In this document: one piece after another, positions 46,459 to 55,538 of the stretch
Position numbering within the stretch: the stretch's first letter is position 1
Layout of the letters: each line of letters begins with the position of its first letter
Assembly: GCA_037576195.1 (NCBI GenBank)
Contig: CM075104.1
Coordinates: 22,584,211-22,648,210 of the forward strand
DNA length: 64,000 nt
Source: Phytoseiulus persimilis
Taxonomy: Eukaryota; Arthropoda; Arachnida; Mesostigmata; Phytoseiidae
Direction: 5' to 3'
Notes under the pieces: generated by a model
Told to the model about the DNA's origin: nothing
The model's input: the letters and a program-made list of their open reading frames with translations, nothing else
Databases searched by the model: none
Position numbers and translations under genes: made by a program

Positions 46459-49054
46459 CTAAACGAAACTCGGTGCAGGACCGGGGAGACCGCCCTGCGG
46501 GGGATCCTCGAGCGGATACAAGGAAAGACTGTCTACGAACTGCGAGCTGATGAAATCCAGGCTTGGATGAGAGCTGTCGGGGAGGGGCGCTTCTGCGAGT
46601 AGACGGCTGTTGGGGAGAAACGCCGAACCGAAAGTCATCGCTTGGCGAGCGGCGTGTGGGCGTCCCCCGCATATTTCCTCGATCAACTGCTTGCGTGAAT
46701 TCATTTCAAGTTCGGCGTTCGTTTCTCCGTTTTCTCTCTGCGAATGGAGCAGACGGCTCTTTGCGTCGGTACAGCCGCCAGATGTGATGGCTTTGATGGT
46801 GTCGTATTCGAGCATGGGTCCGCAGAACGCTTGCGGCCTCAGCAACGTCTCGGTGAACGTTTTTGGCGTGTCGTAATTGCTACAAATTTGTGCGGGGACG
46901 TCGTAATCGAGCGAAGGTTCACCCGCTTGGGGCTGACACGGACATCGCAGGGCATTGACAACTGCTTGGATATTCTTCGGCTGATCGTAACACGACGTCG
47001 GCTCCGCCAGGGTCGACATGTTCTTCGGAACGTCGTAGTCTGAGCTCTCATCAGAGCGGATGCCCACACTTCCTCCACAGCTTCCGGTTCCCTGGTTTGC
47101 GACGAGAAAACTCGGATTAGAAGACGAGTGTTCGAAGCCGTTGCGTGACTTTCGGAGAATCGACGTCAGGAGTCAGAACATCTTTCCGAACACATCTTAC
47201 CGAGCTCTCGGAGCAAAGGGAAGAACGATCACAAAGTTTTGCGGCTGCAGCGGAGGTCTCAGCAGCCGAATCGACGATATCTTGAACAACGGTTGTCGGT
47301 TGCAAGGTAGGCGTGGCTGAACCGGACGCATGGTACTCGGACGGCGGGTTCAACGAAACCGCGTCCGCACATTGACATTGGCAGTTGTGCTGACGACGCA
47401 ACGTTGATCCGCCGTAGAGCGATGAGATCGAACCTTGAACGAGAGCATTCAGGATCAGGAAATTACCGATCAGAGGATGAACTCGATTCCCCAGGCGTCC
47501 AGAAGATGACTCACCGGCGAGGGTTGTGGAGCTCGTGGAATTCGCGGATGTGAATCTCTCCCTCAGGCCGACGAGGTCGGCCATGAGAGCGTTGTAGACG
47601 CTTTTCTTCTGACGATTCAGGAATCCCTGAGACGCCACGTGGAATGTCGCTTCTGCGAACAAAGCGGCTCAGCGGTTATCGGCGTGGCCGGTCCGAAGAC
47701 GAGGATCTCTAGCTCAAGACGAGTTCGAGAGTTTGCCAACGAAGACGGAGCAACGTTGCTAAGGTGGACAAACGATCCACCGGGCATCACCGGCAGCTCG
47801 ATTCATGGGAACAAATGACCGGGGTGCCTCCAGGCGGACTCGGACCACGGGTCGACATCGTTGCGAATAATACTCCGTTTCATCACGTCATCAAAGCAGG
47901 ACCCAACTTCATGGGTTTCCCGCGGAGAGCACGATCTCGCCGAACGGGAGATCGCAATGAATATTCAGTTCAACTTTGGATCGGGCTCGTTGCTAAGTTT
48001 GGGGCCGAATGAATTAACCAGGCGCAACTGAAGCACCTAAGTACTCACCTAAACCACTAACATCGTCCAGCATGAGGACGTGAGCACCCTCGCCTTTCCC
48101 CGAGCGAGAGCCTCCCTCGAATCCGTAGAGGTTTTCCTCCAGCTTGCCGTATCGCCGTAGTTCCTGAATCTTCCACGAGTGGTAGACTTGGGGACCGTGC
48201 GCCGTGAGGTGTGTTATGGAAAACTGGTGATCTTGCAGATGGATGCGACAAGGCCCCAGAGCAGCTTTCCCACCGGCGGGGACCTTGACCAACTGCGCGT
48301 CAAAATGACAAACCTGCGAGAGCATGAGAAATTGACTTGGAATTATCAGTAATCCTTCAAACTCTATTTCCTTATGCGCTCCAACGAACTTTTAGCCTTC
48401 CCATTGGATCGGGAGGCTTCATTCCGTATCCTGTTGGCCCAGCGCCCCCCGACTCTGAAGCTGCACAGCGAAAATAGGAGTGCGTGGCTATTTTAGGATG
48501 AGTTAACTGAATGAGAATGGAACGGATTGTCAGACAATCCATCATGGCACGCGGTCTACACGACGAATGATGTTCTTCCGCTCGTTGAGAATCGAGTTTA
48601 TTCGATTGGTCAGCGCTGAACTCTTCATATGGAGAGCTAGCTCGTCTCCGGCCGACGCCGCCTGCTCGGACGAATCGATAGAGATGTTCCGTCAGGGAGT
48701 ACTTCTTACCTCAGGCATGGAAAGGCGCAACCGGGCTTCCCAGAGCGCCAGGGTCTCCCGGTTCTCCATCGCCAAGACGACGCACGCTTCATGACAGAAG
48801 ATCGCAAGGGTGAAGGGTTCTTTGTCTAGGAGGAAACCGCTTTGGACTCCCAGAAAGTTCTCCAATGAAATTGTGGTGCCTTTCGTCGTGGACTTCTTGT
48901 CCACGGTCTGGCCGTTCTTCTGCTCCTTGTAAAGATGGATTTGCAAGGAGTTCGCGACCGGCGAGGCTTTCGTCACAGTGCAGTACCGGCTCTTCCATCT
49001 TTTGTTCTCTCGGTAGCGCACGCTACCCTCGATGGTGATTTTGAGATCGCTCAT
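46459..49054 (-). CDS. DOK7: DOK7-like adaptor: PH and PTB domains plus tyrosine-motif tail
   Basis: Five exons: 49,054-48,710, 48,313-48,049, 47,652-47,515, 47,433-47,201 and 47,091-46,459. The GT-AG phases match throughout, giving 537 residues (human DOK7 is about 504). Residues 1-115 are the PH domain, starting with EGSVRYRENKRWKSRYCTV and including LHLYKEQ-like strands. The IRS-type PTB domain follows (about 116-230), with QVYHSWKIQELRRYGKL and FEGGSRSGKGEGAHVLML; the RRYG-x-x-x-x-x-FEGG core is typical of DOK7. The tail has YDVP (Y346), YDQP (Y362), YDVP (Y390), YDTP (Y400) and YDTI (Y423), candidate sites for phosphorylation and for SH2 adaptors. In vertebrates DOK7 binds and activates the MuSK receptor kinase at neuromuscular junctions; the partner here is unknown. 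The ATG at 49,054 gives the N-terminus expected for the family. Confidence 0.93.
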
Positions 49055-50965
49055 GGTTTCAAAACACGTCCGAAACTGTCATACTGCCTGAAAAAAGGGG
49101 AGCGTTCTTTTTTTTCATGTATACTTGCAGGAAAGGGTCGTCCTGTAACCGAAAACTCGACTCCGAGACGAGCCTCGGTGTGAACTCAGTGAACTCCCCG
49201 TCTTAGCCGAACACCGTTAGAGCTCCGGCTTGAGCCTTTCCAATTCGTCGAGCTATCCGGATCGTTGGTCAAAGGGCCATCGACGCTGTCACACTCAGCG
49301 ATCGCGGCGCCTTGGAGAAAACAACCTCCGTTGCGACCTTATTCCGCCTCCCGCGAAACAGAGGTCAGGTCGCGTCATTCGTTCCCATTGCTCCCCCGCT
49401 CCCTCAAAATGTGTGGCCTCCCAGTCCGAGCTTTCCACGATGAAAACTCGAAGGTAGACATCTACCTTACAGCTGTTACTCGAGTCGACGATGCATTTTG
49501 TCGGACTGAACCCGCTATTGCTCGAAGGGATTGCCGTGATTCCTGCCCGCCGTTGCGATGGGGATCGGGGGGCTCAATAGCCCGAATCGGGCCAGGGAGC
49601 GAATAAAACCAAGATTTCGACCAGGCTCAATATAGTCTACATCTTTGTGACAAGCCGGCCCCGGGCGGGAGGCGATGCGGGAGCGACCCGACAAGACTTA
49701 GTCACTCGCTGGTGGGCGAACAGGTCACGAATCACGATGATGACTCACGATTAGGGGGCAAAACCCTCCGTCATGCGTTCTAACTGACAACGATGGGAAG
49801 GACCGGCCCCTCGTGTTCCGTGGTGTTTGTCGGAGTGGGCGCGTGAGACTGCTCCTCTCGACTCTAGAGACCTCAACCCCATCCGCGAATCAGTCCGCTC
49901 GTCTGGCAGCTGTCAAACGACTCAGGCGCACTTCACCAATCGCAGTCGGAACATTTCCAGATGCGGCCCGAAGAGCGACCGTTGAAGGCAGCGGTTGAGA
50001 CTGATTTGAATGCGCCCCGAACACAGCCTCAGATATGTGAAGTTGCACCGAGCGCGTTATCTTTGTTTGAGTCTCGTTCCCTCGAATGAGTCATGCGCTC
50101 CTTCTACAAATCGCCCCAGTTGAGAAGCACGAGCCGGTTCTGAGCTTTGTGCCACCGATGGCAATGACGACATGAGCGCCAATTACCCGTGACAAGCGAC
50201 ATAACAGCACATCGTAAATAACCGAGAGCCGGACAGACTGCACATATGACTCGATCAGACATCCTCCTCGAAGGTTTCGAACCGAGATCCTGGCAGCGCA
50301 TTCGTGTCCGGACTGAAGTAGTGTGTCGATCGAGTGGGAAACGGCGTATTTCAGGCATGAATGGAATCAATTTTCAGATTCGAGACCGGGAAAGAGTTCA
50401 TCAGTCGCTCAGCTCTGAATTCCACCCATCTCCGGACGATCTCCGGGCTGATTCTCCGGGAGTGAGCGATTCCAACGGCACCACTCGAACAGTTTCGCGA
50501 CAGCGCGCCCGCATACCGTGCGTTCGAATCCTGCTGACGAAGGAGAGCTGCGTCGAGGGGATATGGAAGCGAGCTGACGCGGACGGTTCCGCTCAGAACG
50601 TGGGAATGTTTTCATTTGCGAAGAATGGAATCGAACGATCGCGCCATCGCGTCAGCAGTTTGACTTACTCACCAACAGAGAAGCACGCTTCAGCTGCACC
50701 TGATGCCTCGCTGCTCTTTCTGAGCCTCGGTAGCTTCCGTTCCCGGGTTTCGGTTCGTCCGCTTTCACCACAACATATGATTCCTCATCTCACTCGACCA
50801 TCCGACCACCGGGTCCCGATGATCCGCGCACTGCGTCGGTAGAACGTGTCACAGCCTGCTTCGTGGGGGCCGCCGCGATAGCGAAACACGTCGTGCCTGC
50901 TATACTTGGAACGAGTGTGTGCTAAGAGAAGTATTGTGCTTGGTCCGCGATCTCCACCGCTGGGT
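49055..50965. other. Upstream region of the DOK7-like gene, nothing further supported
   Basis: A 198-residue plus frame at 50,246-50,842 and a minus frame with two Cys pairs (50,370-50,104) have no family that I recognise. The promoter of the DOK7-like gene should lie near 49,060-49,300, but no core element is clear. Confidence 0.3.
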
Positions 50966-50988
50966 GAGCGAGCGAGCGAGCGAGCGAG
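50966..50988 (+). repeat. (GAGC)n microsatellite
   Basis: Almost six uninterrupted units of GAGC, followed by imperfect copies to about 51,002. Confidence 0.95.
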
Positions 50989-51002
50989 GAAAACGAGCGA
51001 GT

Positions 51003-51559
51003 CGAGAGCCCCTATCGGGCGAACGCATGCGCAGGGAGGTCGGATGGCTGCTCGCTGGCTCTGAGAGTTCGCCGGTCGCTCGCTCTGTCGGTCCTGTCCC
51101 TCTCGGTTGCTCGTGGCTGGATAGGGACGAGCGAGAGGGAATGGATTCAGACCGTCTGCTACGAAATGGTGGCAACATCCGACGCTGATGGGGGAGTTTG
51201 GGAAGCGGGATCGCGCGGACCTGGTTTGCGGAGGAGAGGCAGCATATTGGGAGACGCTTACATCGGGATTGCCATCATTACCGCAATCGCATCGGGTTCC
51301 GTTTGCTGCTTCTAATCATTAGGTCCACCTGTCCTGTTGATTAGGACCAGTTATTCTCCATCGAATGGGATTAGAAGAACGATGCACTGAGTTCCTCGCG
51401 GAATTACGCCCCCGCACGTCTCGTCGCGAAGTCAATTTGCTCTCCATTGTGACTGGATCGCTCTGCTTGTTCGGCTTCAAATCCAGCCTACAGGTGAACT
51501 GACAGACGCGTCGTAGCGTGCCAGAGAACTCACCCCGGGAGCGCGATATTCGTGATTGC
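51003..51559. other. Intergenic stretch, nothing supported
   Basis: No repeat, domain or splice-supported exon is visible. Confidence 0.35.
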
Positions 51560-51811
51560 TCATTGATTAACGAGCCGAGGAATCGGATCGAGCGCGTGGT
51601 CGCCTGCCATCAGGATGGATGAGCCCGAGAGCGAGCTCTTCTGAGCAGATGTCATTGAACCAGAGAGAACAGCTTCACGGGTACAGACACTCGAGAGGGG
51701 ATCCAGCGTTTGCTCGGACCGCTCTTCTGCATTCTCGACTCGGCCTCCTCGGAAGAATCTTTTGAGAACTCGTTGGCTCCAGCACTTCATTTCTGGCCTC
51801 TCAGTCACTGA
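51560..51811 (-). CDS. Possible terminal exon, product unknown
   Basis: On the minus strand a strong acceptor, TATTTTCTTGGTCGCAG, ends at 51,812. The frame after it is open for 83 residues to a stop: SVTERPEMKCWSQRVLKRFF, then RGGRVENAEERSEQTLDPLS, and a Ser-rich end SSILMAGDHALDPIPRLVNQ. The phase is 0. No upstream exon could be joined; the next minus-strand material is a mariner remnant and then the candidate at 53,491-53,778. No family recognised. Confidence 0.35.
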   Translation of the reverse strand, partial: SVTERPEMKCWSQRVLKRFFRGGRVENAEERSEQTLDPLSSVCTREAVLSGSMTSAQKSSLSGSSILMAGDHALDPIPRLVNQ

Positions 51812-51812
51812 C

Positions 51813-52519
51813 TGCGACCAAGAAAATATTGTGAGTTCGGAATCAATTTCTTCTTTCGACCGCTGTTTTCAACCTGTTGGGTTGACCGAAGATTCGTTTC
51901 TCGATTGATGTAGCTAGAACTCCAACCACCGGTCTCCGTCGTAACGGCTCGAAGATACCGCTGTACTTTCTTATGGTTAATTCGTGGTTGGGATCATCCG
52001 TGAGTGCACTGGTATATTTCCGAGGAAGATTCCCCCAAACTCATCTCAGCTGTGGGCAACGCTCCCCCGGTGCGATTGAAGCGGTCCGACTTGAGCTTGA
52101 TTCATCTGAAAAATTTCCCAGAAGAAGCTCGAGGATTTTCTTGTGAATCAAGATCATTCGATTCCTTCTAGTGGAAGGATTCGTTCTCTCGGATGAAACG
52201 GCTCAATCCGAGACTGCCAGTCGCTGGCGAAGGCAGAGAGGCAGGATAGATCCTGAGACCATAATGAGTGGGTTATGAAATAGTGCTACTTGGGAAGTCG
52301 GGGCAGGAACTCTTGGTCGGTGATTGTTCCGAAGGCGATCGGGCCGCACAACGGCAGCGCCGGGAGATGGTTCTGAGGTCTGAGTCAGACCCAATCCTGC
52401 ATGATGCTCAGGTACTGCGGAAATTACGGCCGAACCGCCCCCTCATTTACGAGAAGCGGCATGGGTATGGAGTTATTGAACTCGACCTTGTTCAGGCTAT
52501 GAGGAGTTTCAGCTGGTTT
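51813..52519. other. Intergenic stretch, nothing supported
   Basis: Short open frames only. The right end borders the mariner remnant. Confidence 0.35.
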
Positions 52520-52800
52520 TCAGAGGTGATTTTGTCACTCGAGGTTGCTGTAGCGAATTTTGATGCTCCCGGAAAACGTCCTAGTCCATCGGCGAGACGT
52601 CGGGAAAATAAAGTGGCTACAAAAATTTCAACGTTCAGCTTCATGATCGCGATCAGATTTCTCGTTGCGATGTGGGGTCGCGCGTAGTCGTGTAGAATCT
52701 GTCCTCGACTGGTGATGAGGCTTGGCTGGTCCCTGAGCAACGCGTAGTGCACCGGTTCCAGCTAAGCTGAGTAAACCTCTGCACTACCGGTTTCGTCCCA
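52520..52800 (-). pseudogene. Mariner-type transposase remnant
   Basis: Minus-strand frames give WDETGSAEVYSA, a stop, then LEPVHYALLRDQPSLITSRG and QILHDYARPHIATRNL. This matches the AEVYCQQL-x-R-x-H-x-AL and LHDNARPHVA boxes of mariner proteins, where the D of HDNARPH is catalytic; here it reads HDYARPH. After a frameshift PLYFPDVSPMD, a stop, and VFREHQNSL match the YSPDL-x-P-x-DYHLF-x-SLQNSL box near the C-terminus. Stops and frameshifts make it inactive. The N-terminal HTH part and the terminal repeats were not found. Confidence 0.85.
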
Positions 52801-52970
52801 TTTCATGAACAAACATTTTCTTCTTTCGATCATGAAGATCTGAGTTGCTGAAGGGACCCTTTTCCTCGAATCGTCATCCTCCTTTCTCTGTCCAAACCTC
52901 AAAGCCTGCTCCACATTTTGCGAGCGTGTTCTCAATTTCCAATACACAAAGAATGGTGTACACCCTGGAT

Positions 52971-53068
52971 GCCGAAAAATCGAGCCAGAAATGCACGAAG
53001 CCGAAAAATCGAGCCCGAAAAGCATGAAGCCGATAGGCATGAAGTTGAAGAGCGTGAAGCCGAAAACC
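52971..53068 (+). repeat. 29-30-bp tandem repeat, about 3.3 copies
   Basis: Units start GCCGAAAAATCGAGCC at 52,971 and 53,000, with diverged units at 53,029 (GCCGATAGGCATGAAG) and 53,059 (GCCGAAAACC). The period is 29, 29 and 30 bases. It lies about 170 bp upstream of the mariner remnant with respect to that element's reading direction. Confidence 0.85.
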
Positions 53069-53069
53069 T

Positions 53070-53490
53070 CCTCTCCCAACAGCGGAGCGGTCGGGACTGG
53101 CTTAGCGGGGAGGAATTGCACCTTCGTTATGCTCAGCCTACCTACTTCTTCTGCCTCGCTTACGTCCTCGCTGTTGCCTATCTACGGTCCCTAGTTCGAG
53201 CTGACCAAAGGTGTAGCTGCTACAGAAAGCAATCTGCTGAACGCGAATCTTGAAGTTTCCGAGGTCAACTCGCTAGAACTGAAGAGGAATCTTCACTTCT
53301 AGTGCGATCAGTCCCTAGAGCATCTACAAAGATCGCCCGCACTCCGGCAGACGAGTCAAATGCGTCCTCGATGCGTTCAAGCTTTATCTCCCTATGGACG
53401 CCGAATTCTAAGAAGGCGAAGACCACTTGGATTGGTCCAAACCCGAAGTCGGAGTCTCTGGGTCTGTTTTTTTCGTCGACTTTGAGGCGA
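53070..53490. other. Region with competing minus-strand frames
   Basis: A minus frame running to 53,265 contains AFIDRLKVDEKNRPRDSDFG and VVFAFLEFGVHREIKLERIE; another frame overlaps it with HVSHDRWPLLIASKSTKKTD. They may belong to the gene candidate that begins at 53,778, but I could not resolve the junction. Confidence 0.28.
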
Positions 53491-53778
53491 TCAATAAAGG
53501 CCATCGATCGTGGGATACATGAGCAACGAGAATCTGACTGCCTCGCTTCTGTGCTTCCGAGTCGCGCGTAAGGTCCTCGTTGTTGTTGACAAGGCGATCC
53601 TCCCGTTCTCATTGAACTCGATAATTGGATAGATTCCATAGATTTCACACTCCGCATCGCTGCTGGACTCCGACTGGGAGCTGTAATCTGCGCTCCTCAC
53701 CAGTGCGCCAGATGTGATTCGCAGGTTTCCGCGTTCGGAAATCACGGTCTCAGCTGTTCCCGCAGTAGCGGCCGACAT
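53491..53778 (-). CDS. Possible first coding exon, product unknown
   Basis: The ATG at 53,778-53,776 opens a frame whose first 65 or so residues look coding: MSAATAGTAETVISERGNLR, then SGALVRSADYSSQSESSSDA and ECEIYGIYPIIEFNENGRIA. After that, three minus frames are all open and composition does not decide between them, so an intron probably begins near 53,590-53,560. The serine/acidic stretch and mixed codon use favour a real protein. No family recognised. Confidence 0.32.
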   Translation of the reverse strand: MSAATAGTAETVISERGNLRITSGALVRSADYSSQSESSSDAECEIYGIYPIIEFNENGRIALSTTTRTLRATRKHRSEAVRFSLLMYPTIDGLY

Positions 53779-54009
53779 CCTCGGCACAGGGCTCTAAACT
53801 CCGTCATTTCGCACGCTCTTGGTTCCGCAGGAATTGCCAGCAACCTGGAACCGACGGGGCTCTAAGGTAACTCGGCGCTCCGACCCGACAGCCTCACACT
53901 GTCTTCATGGAAGGCAGGGAGGTCTCTTGTGTGGAACGCCACGGTCTAGGATACTCTAGCGCCGTCGTACCGCACCGGCGCCGCTCGTGGGCCTGGGGTC
54001 GTCGCCAAT
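53779..54009. other. Short gap, nothing supported
   Basis: It may include upstream sequence of the LINE fragment that follows; no motif is seen. Confidence 0.3.
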
Positions 54010-54276
54010 ATGGCGGAGGCGAGTAAGATGTCGAAATACAGAGAGCTGGAATCCCGTTTCATTGTCCAGCCTATAGCGTTAGAGACCCTCGGTGTCGTTG
54101 GAAGGTCAACGCAAACGTTCCTCAGAGAACTCGGAAGGCGAATCGAAGTTGTTACGGGTGACAGAAGGGCCTCGGAGTTCCTGTTTCAGCGTGTGTCCAT
54201 TGTGGTCCAGAAAGGCAACAGTGCGGCGGTCAGCGGCTCTTTACCTGAGGCTTCTAATCTAGTCGGTATCGGCTAA
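54010..54276 (+). pseudogene. LINE reverse-transcriptase C-terminal fragment
   Basis: A plus frame of 88 residues reads MSKYRELESRFIVQPIALET, then LGVVGRSTQTFLRELGRRIE, VVTGDRRASEFLFQRVSIVV and QKGNSAAVSG. The pattern of a YRELE run, P-IA-ETLG, F-x-ELGRR, TGD-R, FLFQR-S and QKGN-AA is the short region found at the very C-terminus of many non-LTR retrotransposon polyproteins, just before the stop. The rest of the polymerase is absent. The frame is intact although the element is 5'-truncated. The ATGGCGGAGGCG at its start looks like a gene start but is probably part of the LINE. Confidence 0.72.
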
Positions 54277-55216
54277 AATGCCGCAGTGCATACAACCATT
54301 ATCATCGAATATAATAAGTTCACCATCCAAATCCGAATTTCATAGATTCCCTATGAATGGTGAATGGGCGGAAAATCATTCGCCCTCCTGCCCCAAGAAA
54401 GAATCCTCTGTTTTCGGCTGAACCTCTCAGCCAGCCCTCAGGAGTGTCCCGGAATCACCTTTCGGTATTGCTTCAGTAACACTCCCTATCGCCTCGCAAA
54501 TCCCATTGCGGGCGGTGGGCTTGGGTCTTAAGATGGTTCAGATTTAATTCTGATGAATTCTGAGGAAGAAAGAATCCTGGCCATATCGACCTCCACAAAC
54601 TCTTCCCGAACGTATTGCGAAGGATGAATTATATTTAACTCGGATGGATGAAACCAATCCCCCCCCCCCCCTTCCTCGAAGAAAAGGTAGGCCCCTGGTT
54701 CCAGACGGAGCTGCAAAGAGAGCGCGATCTCGTCAAGAGGTCAGCTTGAATTCAAGATCAATATCATCATTCGCCTTCCTAACAAATTCTGCGTTGAAGA
54801 TGAGGAGGTATCGGGCGTCCGAGCAGCATCCTATTTCTAATTGAACCGGTTGCTTCCAAATTACATCAGTTGATTTTGGAAGTTCCTCGCTCAGTTTCCT
54901 AGGGGAAATAAGTAGAGATGAGAGGCATCTTTTGAGCCGCTCTAGAGAATGCATTGCTCGACCCAAAGACGGGAATGAAGGAGAAGAAGAGGCTATTGAT
55001 CGCAGGGGAATAAGTTTCCAACTCAAGATCACTACCCTGAAGCTCTTGTTCTCATTCCGTGCAGCATGTCTTCATTCCCCTCCCGGAGTAGATGTTCTAG
55101 AGCAAGTTGCTGTTGAATCTGTTGAGCGCGTTGGTGGTGTCCATGGGGGCACATGTTGGTCCAATGTTTTCTTCAGGGCATCCCGACGGCTGCGGATAGG
55201 ATGAATAGGTAGGAAG
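54277..55216. other. Intergenic stretch with poly-C tract
   Basis: A run of 13 C lies at 54,659-54,671. No gene is supported. It lies between two LINE-derived pieces and may itself be old LINE sequence. Confidence 0.35.
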
Positions 55217-55538
55217 AGATCCGCTGAGCTCAATCGCCCCAGGAACGGGGTCCCATGTGATATGTTTATAATAGAAAATGTAGATACCCTAAAATCCCGC
55301 AGATAACGAACCTTTTCTTTCAATTCCTTCTCAAAAAACCGCGTCAGAGAAGATCGTTGTTTGCCGAGTTCGCTATATGATGAGCTCGTTCCCTGACGAA
55401 TTCGTCATCTGACAATTTAATTGTCTGATAAGTTCGTTATCTTATGCGTTTTCCTCACAGTAAATCGAAAGAAGGGTTCGTTATCTGCGGGATTTTAGGG
55501 TATCTCATTGGAGGGTCAATAAATAACCATAAGCATAG
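55217..55538 (+). repeat. LINE 3' end copy 1, interrupted by a MITE
   Basis: 55,217-55,286 and 55,501-55,538 together match 63,407-63,512. Read as protein the shared frame gives SAELNRPRNGVPCDMFIIEN, then (after removing the inserted element) VD-SLEGQ and a stop, followed by ATAAATAACCATAAGCATA. The other copy reads SAERNRPRNWVPCDMYIKEN and DISLEDQ. The conserved frame, a stop and an ATAACC-rich tail suggest the coding end and tail of a non-LTR element. The family is unknown. Confidence 0.65.
55285..55502. mobile_element. 214-bp MITE with 26-bp inverted repeats and TA duplication
   Basis: The element is 55,287-55,500. Both ends begin CCCTAAAATCCCGCAGATAA when read inward, and the repeat continues for 26 bases before it diverges. 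TA is duplicated on both sides (55,285-55,286 and 55,501-55,502). The uninterrupted paralogue at about 63,464-63,475 reads GTAGATATCTCATTGG, with one TA, proving that this block is an insertion. A TA target and short inverted repeats without coding capacity fit a non-autonomous Tc1/mariner-superfamily element. The interior repeats TTCGTTATCT-like words. Confidence 0.95.

Noticed and set aside
50104..50258. Minus frame with CAVC and CRHC pairs, like a zinc ribbon
   Set aside because: Very short (about 52 residues) and the surrounding sequence fits no zinc-ribbon family I know.
50246..50842. 198-residue open frame (plus)
   Set aside because: Basic, serine/arginine-biased composition without any motif; chance-level length.
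54005..54030. AATATGGCGGAGGCG read as a gene start with a YY1-like context
   Set aside because: The following frame is the C-terminal segment of a LINE polyprotein, so a true gene start is unlikely.
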